Shown: positions 45,229-56,156 of the stretch, one piece after another | Position numbering within the stretch: position 1 is the first letter of the stretch | Layout of the letters: the number at the start of each line of letters is the position of its first letter | Assembly: GCA_001598975.1 (NCBI GenBank) | Contig: BBXU01000486.1 | Coordinates: forward strand, 20,031 to 84,030 | Length of the DNA: 64,000 bases | Reading direction: 5' to 3' | Origin: Parachlorella kessleri | Lineage: Eukaryota; Chlorophyta; Trebouxiophyceae; Chlorellales; Chlorellaceae | Program-made: the position numbers and the translations under genes | The notes under the pieces: generated by a model | Told to the model about the DNA's origin: nothing | The model's database searches: none | Seen by the model: the letters and a program-made list of their open reading frames with translations, nothing else

Positions 45229-45945
45229 CTAGTACCCTACAGCCATCAGCGCAAGACGCAGGACCGCCAGAGGAGCTCGAAAGTGCTTGGGCCAGCTGAC
45301 ATTGCCGTGGGCACTTACACCACAGGCTCAGCCTGAGCAGGTTGAAGTGCACTGCATGGCGCCACCTGCCCGTGCCCATACCTAATCGCCTAGCAAACCC
45401 AGGGCCCAATGTGGGCGGAAAAGAAAAGTATTCAGCAACTGAAAGAGATGTAAGGAAGTGCAGGAAAAAGAATTAAAAACACTACTCAAGTTTCACAAGT
45501 TTGATCGGCCACGTCCACAGCACTCAGCCCAACCTAAGTGGATCTTCAACGACCACCAATGACAATGCTGAGTTGGCTTACCCAACACGTACAGGCAGCA
45601 GTCAGAACTATAGTGCACGGCTGCAACATGCCCAGGGAAAAACTGCAGCGCAACCGCCCTCGAAGTGCTCGTACACAATGCGGGCGATACAATGCGGGCT
45701 GGAAAAGCATAACCTAATAACGCCAATGGCACACTGCCAGAGCTGGGCTAGCGCACATGGCGCGTGAAGGTGCACGCGAGTCATGTGCCTGTCAGGCACA
45801 GCCGCACCTTACCTACCATGCATTGAGCATGGCACACGACGAAAGCGGAACATCAACCTGGTGGTACAAGCACCCAGCTGCGAAAGCGCTGAGAGCTGTG
45901 TTCAGTGCACAAATAACCACCCCCACACGCCTGTGTGACCATCCA
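45229..45945. other. Convergent 3' region
   Basis: 717 bases between the amidohydrolase stop and the RING protein stop. TGTAA at 45449-45453 is the likely amidohydrolase poly(A) signal. No gene seen. Confidence 0.35.
45449..45453 (+). terminator. Candidate poly(A) signal TGTAA (amidohydrolase gene)
   Basis: TGTAA in an A/G-rich context, about 220 bases after the amidohydrolase stop codon. Confidence 0.4.
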
Positions 45946-48276
45946 TCACCGCGACAGCATGAGGGTCTGGAAGCCGCTGACTGGCATGTTGCAGGCCGGG
46001 CAGGTGGGGGTGATGGTGCAGTGCTTCTTGAAGCAGGTGTCACAGTAGAGGAAGTGAAGGCACGGCAGCACCACACAGTTGCGCACCGCCTGCAGCAAGC
46101 GGGGCAGCAGCGGGCGGAGCTGAGACCGCACAAGGCCCAACCCTCTGCAAGCAAAGCCCGACTCACCTTGCCCCTTCCGGTAGCCACCTCTCATGCGTGC
46201 GGCAGCCGCCAAGAGTAATCCAGCCGCGGTGGAACTATGGCAGCATTTCAAAAGTATGCCGCCTCGAGGACGCCAGACCCAAGCGCTTAGAAATCATCAA
46301 CAACTGGCCACGCGCACAGTCGACGAATCACCATGCAGCGCAATATAACGATAAAGCCTGGCGTCAACTTGTGCCCACTGGCACAAGGCCATCAATGGGT
46401 GCCTCAAGGCGTGCGCAAGCTCACGTACCGTGTGGCACAGCCTGCAGTGCATGACCTCCTGGTACTCTTTCAGCTTGGCCTCCGACTGCCGGCACCGCTC
46501 CTTCAGCTGCTCGCGCTCTTGGATGGCGGTAAACAGCTGGCGCTTCTTGTCCTGCGCAGTAGGGATGCATTGAAAGCAAGCTGGGAGGTGGCATACGGGA
46601 GGGAGGCGGGTGAGGCTTGACCGGGGTTTGGCTACACCAGGGGGTCCAGCTGCCTTGCTGCCCGAGTCGCACACAAGCAGGGAAGCTCGGTGCGGAGCAG
46701 ACTGCCAACCTGGGAGACAGCCGCCGGCGCACGCCATCCTACAATTGCCAAGCCGCGCAGCCGGCCACCCTCCTTCTGGCAGAGCCACCCAGGGCCCGCC
46801 CACCTGCAGCTGTTGGCACAGCTCGTTTGCCCGCTGCACAGTGGCGTCGCGCTCAGCACGCAGCGTACGCATCTCGTGCCGCAGCCCACTGACGTCCGCT
46901 GGCGCCTCGCTGCCGCTGCCGGCACTGTCACAGCGCTCCAAGGAGGCCCTCATGGGCCCCGAGTCCTCCATGCTGCTCTGCTGCCACTCGAGATACTGCC
47001 GCTGCTTCTGCAGGCGAGAAGCGCACAGACCTAAGTAAAGGCAAGCATGGCGGCATCAGTGTAGGGTCGAGGCCTGGCGCGTGACTTGGTGCACCGTTCT
47101 AGAGATGGGGAGTCGTGGCCTGGAGCTCGGTTGCAGTCGACAAAACCCTCCTGGCCTCAGGCACTACGGCCAAAGCATGTTTAGTGATAGGAAATGGGAT
47201 TGTTGACCAACCTCGACTGGCCAGCACCACCTGTGCTAACACCGTTACGGTCTGCCACATGAGTTAGCAGACAAGCGCTGGCCAGCCCACTCCCAACCAG
47301 GCCACAGCTGCATGGAAACACATGCTGCACAGCGCGGCACGCTCCAGCCCTGGCCGCCATCCCCACCCTAGACACCCTCCTGTTTGTCAGCGCCGCCAAG
47401 CCCCACCTGCAGCTGTAGCCGGGTCTCCGGGTCCAGCAAGTGGCTCTGCGACTCGAAGATCTCCAGGCTGGACTCGTCCATCATGTTCTTCAGCTCAAAC
47501 GGTGAGAACACCGGGGCCGAGCCCGACGCCGCCTGTATGCGTGCCGCGCGGCTGCCGCCGCCGCGACCCGCTGCCGCTAGCTGGGAGTAGTTGGGGACAG
47601 AGGCTGCCGCCGCCAGCGCGCCCCAGCGGGGGTCCTCCGCCGAGCCCAGCACAGCAGGCTGCTCGGGCATGGAGGCCGGCTGCCAGGAGGGCTGCGGGGC
47701 GCGCACTGGGTAGCTGCCGCTGCCTGCAGCCCCCAGCTGGAAGTCCGCCAAGCTCTGGCACCGGCGGGCAAAGGCTGTGCCTTGTTGTTGTTGCTCCTGC
47801 TGCTGCTGCTGGGTGAGCAGGGAGCCATAGCCTGGCTGTGAGTTGGGCAGCAGCAAGTGCTGCTGCTGCTGCTGCTGGGGCCGCCCATGCGGCGGTGGGT
47901 AGCCTCGAATGCCGTTCTGACCGGCGGCCGCGACAGCAGTAGCCTTGCTGCGGCCGCTGGTGCCCACCGGCTCAGGCTGGCTGCTCTGCACAGGCCCCTT
48001 CTCAGCAGGCCAAGGTTGCCCACAGAGCACCGACCAGCACTGTTGGCACAGGTAGTCGCTCCCTTGGTGTCGAAAGCCTCCTCCCACCTGGAGCACCCAC
48101 ACCAGCTCGTAGGGCTTTCTGTCATGCACCAATGCCGCGAGCTGGCACCAACAATGCCATACGTCCCCGCAGTGGTTTGCAAACCGGGCTTGCCTTGGGC
48201 TTACCGGGTTATACCTAAGCTCCGAGCGGGGGAACGTCCGGCTACATAACGAGCACTTGAGCCCATCACTTGCCAT
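45946..48276 (-). CDS. Zinc-finger, coiled-coil and C-terminal RING protein (putative E3 ligase)
   Basis: Four phase-0 exons on the minus strand: 48276-47407, 47007-46804, 46551-46429 and 46089-45946; 446 residues. The N terminus has a Cys/His-rich region (LKCSLCSRTF, WHCWCQ, YLCQQCW) that may bind zinc. A Gln-rich, Pro-rich disordered middle follows. Exons 2-3 form a coiled coil (LRHEMRTLRAERDATVQRA; LFTAIQEREQLKERCRQ). The last residues are a C3HC4 RING: CRLC, then CVVLPCLHFLYCDTC and CPAC, split by an intron after the first Cys pair. RING plus coiled coil suggests a ubiquitin ligase (inference). I chose the ATG at 48276 next to the first zinc motif; an upstream in-frame ATG would add 21 residues. 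Confidence 0.8.
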
Positions 48277-49097
48277 GGCCACCACTAGAACTTTCAACCC
48301 AGAGGCCTTTGAGAGGCCCTGGAAAGGCGAAGCTATCACTCCCTTGCACCCTCTTCGATTGCCATCACCCTGTCATTTGCGGAACGCTTGCCCACATATG
48401 CCGTGCAAGACAGGATGCAAACCGAAAGACGTGGAGCTGAGCCTTGGACAATCGAGATATGTATGAGCTGGGGAAACCGTGACCTAATGGTGTATGGGAT
48501 TGTACAGCCTGGGGGAGTATAGCATTTATTCAGGGTGGCTGGTCGTGCGAACAGAGGTGACGGTGAACTGGGGTGACAGGGGCAATGCAGTTATGCTCTG
48601 GGGCTTGCCTGAGTTCTGATCCAGTAGTTCTCTCCCCTAGTATAGCATTCAGTGAATTCCATGAATGCAGATATGGTTAGGGGTGGTTGACAAGGTGTGC
48701 ATGTTCTTAGTATGAGTGGCTCCTGACAGCAAGTAAATCCCGCTTGCAATAAGCAAGGATGACTCTCAGTTATCATTATTTGGTTTCCAGCAGTTCTTTG
48801 ACCGCCGAACGTGTGGTCGCCCTACAGCCAGTCACTACCAGCTAGTCAGTCACTTGCACCACCTCCAATGGTTGATATGAGAGAGGCCATTACAGGCCGC
48901 ATGACAAATAATGTTGGAATAAACGCAAAGCCAGGAACAAATAAGTGCGAGACCAAGGCACAAGTGTGATGCAGGAACATGATAATATCACCAATGCAGG
49001 AGCGGTTCTTACACCCACTCTCACAGCCCAACAATGCCCGGCTCAACGCCTCATTCAACCTCCCTTATGCTCTCCATCCTGTGGACCGCATCTGCGG
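48277..49097. other. Intergenic region with repeat copy 9
   Basis: 0.8 kb between the RING protein start and the first DUF707 gene's stop codon (both minus). It holds the RING gene promoter and one long copy of the interspersed repeat. No gene recognised. Confidence 0.4.
48523..48632 (+). repeat. Interspersed repeat copy 9
   Basis: GGGTGGCTGGTCGTGCGAAC, GGGGTGACAGGGG, ATGCAGTTATGCTCTGGGGC, TTGCCTGAGTTCTGATCCAG: all conserved blocks of the long form, outside a gene. Confidence 0.75.
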
Positions 49098-51576
49098 CTA
49101 AGCTGCTCTTAGAGGGCCTCGCCTGCCCCCAGTTCTGGCCATCGACCACAGTATGAGCAGGCATGCGCTGCCCATGACGGCAAGCAGCACGCTGTTCATC
49201 AAACCTGCCACCCAGCAGTCGGGCCGCCGCCGTGCGGACACACTGCCAAGGCCCGCCTGCCATCCCCCCCTTAGGGTATGCTGCTGCTGCACCTCCTGTA
49301 GGTGCCGCTCCTTCACCGTTCCTTTCAGGCGCACCGCGGACAACTCCCGTGGCTGGCTGTTATACTTGGCTTTGAACTCAGGAAGCCTGAAGAGGTCGTT
49401 GATAATGTGCTGCTCACGCAGGGGCGGCGGCAGCGGGGACGGAACTCGGTAAATGGATGCTTGGGAGGGGTCCTTGCTGGGGTGCAGCTGCAGAACAGGC
49501 AAGGGTGACTCATCGTCTGACTTGACTCCTTCCAACATGAAGGCAGCTCTGATCACCAGACCCTGAAGAGGTGCTACACCCTGTCTGCGCCAACCTTGCA
49601 GAAGCTGTACACCCAGCCTACTGCTAGGCGTACCAGCAGCAAGTTTGGAAAGGATTCGTTGTGAAGCCCAACTGCGCCAACTTGCACTGGGTCGCAGGCT
49701 GTGGCATGCATCTGTGTACCCAGCAAGCAGAGAGCCTTTTTCGGCGTACCGCTTGCCAGCAGTCTGAACCATGGCCAGTCCAGCCCAGAGACCGAGCACT
49801 GGGCAGCAGCACTCACCATGCACACCGCATCTATGACGGCCACGCCTCTTCTGCTGTACCTCAACAGAGCGGGCCACAGGTGATCCAGCTCAAAGCCTGC
49901 ACAAGTTGCCAGGGCGCTGGGTGAGGGAATGGCAGACATGACAAGCCCCGTCAAGGTTCCAAACATCAGGCTGACCGACCCATGGGCAAGCTGATGCATT
50001 GTGGTGGTGCAAAGAGCGTGCGTGTTATGGGCGGGCAAGCAAGCAAGCCAGCAAGCAAGGCTGCAGCTGAGTCAGCTCGCTAGCACGTACCATACCCCGT
50101 GATGCCCTCGAAGAAGGTGTGGCGCACCACGTTGGTGAAGAAGCCCATGTCGAAGGTAGGCGCCATAATCTCCACAAACGTGGTGTACCGGAGCAGGTTC
50201 TCAGGCTGCTGTGTGAGGAGCTGGACCACCCAGGAGGAGGAGCCAGGGCAGAGGGACGGCTGCGCTAGGAGCAGCTTGTACTGCAGTGACCAGGCAGATG
50301 CCGGAAGTTTTGTCAGTGTGCACAAGGTTGCTCATACAGCTACCAATGGCCAGCATATAGGACCCAGAAGGCATTGATGGGGCATGTAATTTGCCTGCTT
50401 CAACAGCTACATGATGACTGTTGGGGGGAGCCTGCAGCAAGCGCACTACACTGCAGCCTCTACCACAGGAGGTAGGCATGCCATGAGGTGAAATCAAGCA
50501 AGCATTGCAGGCCCTCTGGCCATCTGGGCAGGCTGCCAAACCTGTGCCATGACGTGGAATACGGTGTTGAGGTCCTCTGCTTGCATGATGAGGTCATCAT
50601 CAGCAAACATGACGTAATGATACTGCGCGGCAAGCGCGTTCCATGATGGGGAGGCTGACAGCCGCTGGATCAGCTGCCACTTGAGCCCCTGCATGCGCCA
50701 TACGTGGCTGCACTCGCGACACTGAAAGCTGTGCGGGTTCTGCCCAATGTAGATGACTGCCAGGCTGAAGTCCTGCCGGCCCCTGTGGACGAACCACCTG
50801 CACAGGGCATCCACCAGGCGCACATAAGGGTAACGCAGTTGCTGCGATCATTCAGCTGCTTTAGTAGTCTTGCGCTGCCTGTTATGTGGGCTGCCTGCCA
50901 TGCAAAGTCCGCTGCAACTTGGAGGCACAATGCTCTGGTACAACAGCTGGGCTTTGGAGTGCCATCAAGGTGCCTGCAGTCCTCCCCGTCCACAGTTGGA
51001 CATGGTTGCAACAACTGCTCACTCACTTGTTGGGCGACCAGGTATCCCCTACCAGGGCCACAACCAGAAATCGCCTGAGCAGCGTGTCTCTGCTGTCCCT
51101 GTCTATTGCGCTGGGGGTTGCTCCGGTTGCCCAACGCTGGCGAGCGCTTGGGATCTCTCCCCACTCCACGTCTTGAGAAGAGGCTGTCTGGTTCCCAGAC
51201 ACAAAGTCGGTTGCAAAGTAGCGACGAAGCCAGGATAAGGAGTCTGTGCGATTAGGCACCGCCAGGCCACCAAACTCCGGAAGGAAAGCTAGCTTTTTAT
51301 GAGCTCTTGCAATGTAAAGCTCCTCCCCTGCCTCTGTGCGACCCAAGCCTGCGATCAGTTGCAGGAAGTTCGCAGCTGGGTCAAACAAAGGAAAGGGGGG
51401 CACTGCCTATGTACGCGTCAGGATCCCCTTAACCTTGGTTTTGCACACTAAACGAGGGGTGGTCTTCACGCATGATGCTGGGCGTTGTTAGCTTGTGCCA
51501 TCCACAGCAGCTTCTCACCAAGGAGCAAGGCCAATAGCCACGCCAGGAACACAGCTGTCCGACACCCAAGACCCAT
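49098..51576 (-). CDS. DUF707-family protein, tandem copy A
   Basis: Six minus-strand exons: 51576-51519, 51348-51027, 50797-50542, 50280-50091, 49896-49817 and 49487-49098; 431 residues. An N-terminal signal sequence (MGLGCRTAVFLAWLLALLL) leads to the DUF707 core: LVVALVGDTW, FSLAVIYIGQ, YHYVMFADDDLIMQAEDLN, then TTFVEIMAPTFDMGFF and HLWPALLRY..GVAVIDAVCM. The DDD motif and the EIMAP block correspond to the WDED and VE-MAP blocks of plant DUF707 proteins, predicted to be glycosyltransferase-like. Some plant members are mislabelled as lysine-ketoglutarate-reductase trans-splicing related. A C-terminal hydrophobic helix (NSVLLAVMGSACLLILWSM) gives a type I topology, so the domain would be lumenal. 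Exons 3, 4 and 5 have exactly the same lengths (256, 190, 80) as in copies B and C. No promoter element was identified. Confidence 0.82.
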
Positions 51577-52510
51577 TTCATTGAAGCGGTGTCGCGGGAT
51601 GCTGACGGGTCGGTAGCTTAGGGCTTCTGACGAGGCCTGCTTGTGACGTGCATTTTATGTATGATGGCAATGTGCCATTTGATCAAGGTCAGGCGTGGAC
51701 AAGAGTGATGGAAGTCTCAGCCATGCTGGGCTGTCGCAGCACGCAACGAGGGGCGCCACTAGCGCGCCTAACGCGGCAAGTCCACAACGGTTTTACGGTG
51801 GCTGCAACCCTCTCAGAGCTGTTAAATACGCAGCCAGCATATCACTGCATGCTCGACAGCCCATGCTTTTGCAAGTTGGTGGATGGGGCCGCTTCCTGCT
51901 TGTGCCAGCCAGCTCTTGAGCCGCTGAGGCAGATGTTGCGCGGAGTCTGTCGACCCACATGGACTTGTATGGCACAAGGATCAGAAAGTAGAAGCTGCCA
52001 TGAGTCTACACCCCAAGACAGGGTAGGACAACAAAGTGGGGCTAGAACAAAAAGGGAGAGGCGTAAATACAGAACACAGGAGGGCCGGGGTGAGGGCAGT
52101 GGCTGCCTTGCAAAATCCTATATAAGTAACCTTCCATATAGATGGTACAACTCCGACTAGCCAACGTATTCAAGGAATACAGCAATATGAATATATAAGA
52201 GAGTTGGCAGGAAAGTGGGTCAGTGCTGTGCCAATTCGGGGTCTAGATAACCCAGTGCAGGGAGAGACACACAATAACCAAAAAGTATTGGCAGCCAAGC
52301 AGGTGAAGCCCGTAAGGTTATTGATGCTACCTAAGCAGCAAGCAATGGAACTCACGGTGGTCAAAATCAATGAAAGGCAGCAAGGCAACACACGGCGGTC
52401 AATATCAGCAATAAATTAACCAAACACACATACATTGATGTGTACATGAATGTATACGTATGTGTATGTATATGTATATGTATATATACAAACGAAGTAC
52501 ACCGTTACCC
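51577..52510. other. Spacer between DUF707 copies A and B
   Basis: 0.93 kb with the copy A promoter and copy B 3'UTR. It includes an alternating TA/TG microsatellite at 52441-52490. No coding feature supported. Confidence 0.4.
52441..52490. repeat. TG/TA-rich microsatellite
   Basis: About 50 bases built of TGTA and TATG units (GTATGTATATGTATATG and similar), just past the stop codon of DUF707 copy B. Confidence 0.7.
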
Positions 52511-54840
52511 CTACCAGCTGTCAGCTGCTGTCCGGTCATGCTGCCGGGCTGCAGCCCCTGCACTTGTCCGCAGGCAAACAGGGCTGGCTGCTGACTTGCC
52601 ACCAGCCCTACGACGCATCCTCAACGATGAGTGCAACAGGCACACAGCTGCCGCCCCCACTGCCCCTACCAGCAGAAGACTTACTTTCAGGCCAGGCTGG
52701 TGCCGCCACACTGAAGGGAGCGGGGCATCATTCCGCCTGCTGAGCTGAGACTTGGTGTCCAGCTGCTGGTGCTGGGTTTCCCGCAGCCGCCGTGCCCGCC
52801 CCTCCCCCCCAGCATTGTGCAGTCGAACCGCAGACAGCTCTCGCATGCCGCCGTTGTGCTGCGTGCGGAAGTCACGGTACTTGGTCAGTCCGTTCAGTAT
52901 ATCGGCCTCCTCTGTTGGCTTTGCGAAGGTGGTTTGGATGTCGTAAATGGAGCCAGACACCCGCTGGGGGTGAACCTGCGACACCCGTGCGTGCAGACAC
53001 CTGAGCAGGAACGTGTTACGACACATTTCAATGCAGAGTTCTGTGGGAAGTCAGAGGAACTTCATGAGTGCTTTTCTTAGCTGACTAGCTGCTCTGCCCG
53101 AGGGGTCTGTGTGCTTGGAAATGTCCAGAGCGCTGTGGCTAGCCAGTCAGACTACACAGAATCCGGGAAGACTTCCAGGAGTCTTGGTAGAGTGCGTACC
53201 ATGCAGACGGCATCTATGACCGCGATACCCCTGCTGGGGTACCTCAGGAGTGCCGGCCACAGGTGGTCGGCGCCAAAGCCTGCAAGGCAAGCAGTGCAAA
53301 CTGGTGAGCCAGAAGACCTGCCCGGAGCCATGGCCACAGAGGTTGCAGGGGTGTAGCTTGCAACATATAAACCCCAGCATGGCATGGGCCAACTAGGCTG
53401 CTTCGTCTGCCTGTTTGCTAAATGGCCGGCACCTGGACTCACCGTAGCCGGTGATGCCGGTGAAAAATGTGTGGCGCACCACCTTGGTAAAGAAGCCCAT
53501 GTCAAACGTAGGGGCCATGATCTCCACAAACGTGGTGTACCGGAGCAGGTTCCCCGGCCGCTGCGTGAGCAGGTGTGCCATCCACGACACAGAGCCCTTG
53601 CAGAGGGAGGGCTGCGCCAGCATCAGCTGGTACTGCAGCAGCAGAGCAGGAGGGAGCCTGAAGACTTGCACCCTTTCGCGAATATGTAGGCCTGGGTACC
53701 GCGGTCTGAGCTGTAGTTTACAGATTCCAGGGCTTTTGAAGGAACAGATGAAGATTTGGCCCTCGCACAGGAATCAGGTCAAAATGGCTGTAACTCTGCG
53801 GGGCTCCAGACCTGTGCCATGACACGGAATACGATGTTGAGGTCCTCTGCTTGCATGATGAGGTCATCATCAGCAAACATGACGTAATGGTACTGTGCGG
53901 CAAGCGCGTCCCATGTTGAGGAGGCTGACAGCCGCTGGATCAGCTGCCACTTGAGCCCCTGCATGCGCCACACGTGGCTGCACTCGGGGCACTGGAAGCT
54001 GCGTGGGCTCTGCCCGATGTAGATCACTGCCAGGCTGAACTCCTGCCGGCCCCTGCGGAAGAACCACCTGCACACGTAAGCAAGGCGAGGTTTGGCACCA
54101 TGGCGAGGAGCTGAAGGGGGTTAGAGTTAGTCGTGACAGGCGGGTGGGTAGCTGCCTGCCAGCCAAAGGCAGCCAACTCTGTCCCTGCAGTAGTACTGAC
54201 TTGATCGTTGCATTGTGTGGTTACTCAGGATGCAGGGGCGGGCGTTGCATACCCACACTAGAGAGCCAGAGACGGCAAAAGCAGCTCACTCACTTGTCAG
54301 GTGACCAGCCGTCCCCAGCAATGGCAACAACCAGGGAGCGCTTGAGCAGGGTGTCTGCTGGACCCTTGCCCAGCAAACCCAGGGGGTTGACAGTCGTTGT
54401 ATGCTGGAGACTCCTGGGATCTTTACCCCACTCTGGGTAGGGAGAAGCTTCCGTATGGTTCTCAGCAACATAGGTGGATGCGAAGTAGTGACGAAGCCAG
54501 ACCAGTGAGTCTGTGCGGTTAGGCACACCCAGGCCACCAAACTCCGGGAGAAAGGCGAGTTTCTGTCGAGCATTCTGCATGTGAAGCCCCTCCCCTGCCT
54601 CAGAGAGGCCCAAGCCTGCGATATAACACACATAAAGAGAGTAGATGCGCCAGGCAGGGTTGAACAATATCCTGCAGCTGAAGCTAGACTAATCTTGAGA
54701 AGGCTGGGTCGACATCCCATATGAACCAGGGTGTCCCACCGCGTGATCATAACAGCCAAATACCGCTGCCGCCTAAAGCACCTCGTCTCACCATTGAGCA
54801 AGGTAAGAAAGCTCACTAGCAGTACTGTCCGAGACACCAT
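52511..54840 (-). CDS. DUF707-family protein, tandem copy B
   Basis: Six minus-strand exons: 54840-54792, 54615-54294, 54067-53812, 53632-53443, 53279-53200 and 52975-52511; 453 residues. A signal sequence (MVSRTVLLVSFLTLLN) precedes the same core as copy A: LAFLPEFGGLGVPNRTDSL, LVVAIAGDGW, YVMFADDDLIMQAEDLN, TTFVEIMAPTFDMGFF, FGADHLWPALLRYP and VIDAVCMVHPQRVSGSIYD. A C-terminal hydrophobic segment (KVSLLLVGAVGAAAVCLL) followed by Arg residues predicts a type I anchor. Exon 2 is exactly as long as in copy A (322 bases), whereas copy C has 451, so A and B are the closer pair. Exon phases are identical in all three copies. Substrate unknown. Confidence 0.82.
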
Positions 54841-56156
54841 GTCTCACAGTGGTGTCGAGTCACGGTGTCGCACTATCCGGCGGTGCCATCTATTTCGCTG
54901 TGATCTCCACACAAGAAACATGATGTTGGGGGTGGAACGCTCAAGCATGGTCAACAAGGTTCGCCAGGTTGGCATGCTTCGCAGGACAGCACGTTTTGGA
55001 AAGGCGCAAGGGTGCTCCCATGGGTGCTCCCAAGTGCGATTCCCACGTCTCGCAGAACAGGGCGTCGAGTTGTCGCTGCATGGTATGCGTGGTAAAGGCA
55101 CCGCGCCTCTAGTTGCACATGTTCCATTAAGACATGACAAGCATGCCACTTTAAGGGCTGAAGTAGCCTAAGCGAGCTCCTGGGATGTCTCTTGCCGAAC
55201 AAGAAACCGAAATAGCGGCGGGCCTGAGGGGTGTTTGAACCCCACAGGCTCTCAGGCTGAGCCACCAGCCATAGGGTTCACAATGGCAAGGTTTGAACCC
55301 ACGGGAAGCTGCAGGCATGAGGCACAAAAAATTTCACCATGGTGGTGCATAAAGCTGAGAGGAAGTGTCTGGCTGAAGCTGGCAGCGCAGCATGCAAGGC
55401 ATACTGCCTGCCAGCTTTTGCCTGCTTGTCTGAGAGTTGGAGGGAGTGCGAATGACGGCAGGCGGGAGGGTGGTCCTGTTTGCGACGGAAGGGCGGGCAG
55501 CTTGCCTGAATGCCTCCTGGCCAAAACCCACTTTTTGCACTTTCAGATGGAATGGCGTCACAACAAGGTATCAGACAGCAGTTAAGCGATGCCAGCTGCG
55601 CCAGGTAGCAGAGCAGAGGGTCGTTTCCCTCAGTTGCAGCAGTCGTGCCTGAACTCTGCCTGCAACGTCGTAAGGCGCTTAAAGGGGGTGACGAAAGTCT
55701 CTGGCCACCACTGCCTGGCAGGTGGGAAACTAACATGCACACACCCACTGTGTATGGCAAGTCCGTACGATAGCAAACCAAGCTGCAAAAGAGTACTTAG
55801 TGAGCGACAGGCAAAGCGGTTGCCAAGGGTGACGCACAAGCAACATGGAACCTCAACCCGATGCGAAACAAAACCATGCCGAAAGGGGGCGGATACGAAA
55901 ACTATACTGCAACACGATGCTCAACAACCTTCAGCAAGCCTGCCATTGAATGCCAACAGACAGGAGCTGGTGACCCACAGCAAGTAACTCAGTTCAGTGA
56001 GATGAAAGATGACGACATCTTTTCAGCAACCCTGCAATAAAGGTACACGTGCAGCGCAAACCGGGGGGGGAAGCACATGAGGCTCACCCCGCGGCCAGGA
56101 GGGAAACATGCCATGCATTGGTTCAGCCATCAGTCTGCTAACCCTATCCACACAGT
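54841..56156. other. Spacer between DUF707 copies B and C
   Basis: 1.3 kb with the copy B promoter and copy C 3'UTR. Two TTTGAACCC matches (around 55230 and 55295) look like isolated tRNA B-boxes but no tRNA folds around them. A short direct repeat (GGGTGCTCCCA twice) lies near 55010. No gene supported. Confidence 0.4.

Noticed and set aside
55220..55320. Possible tRNA or tRNA-derived SINE (TTTGAACCC twice)
   Set aside because: A- and B-box-like words occur, but spacing is too short and no cloverleaf can be drawn.
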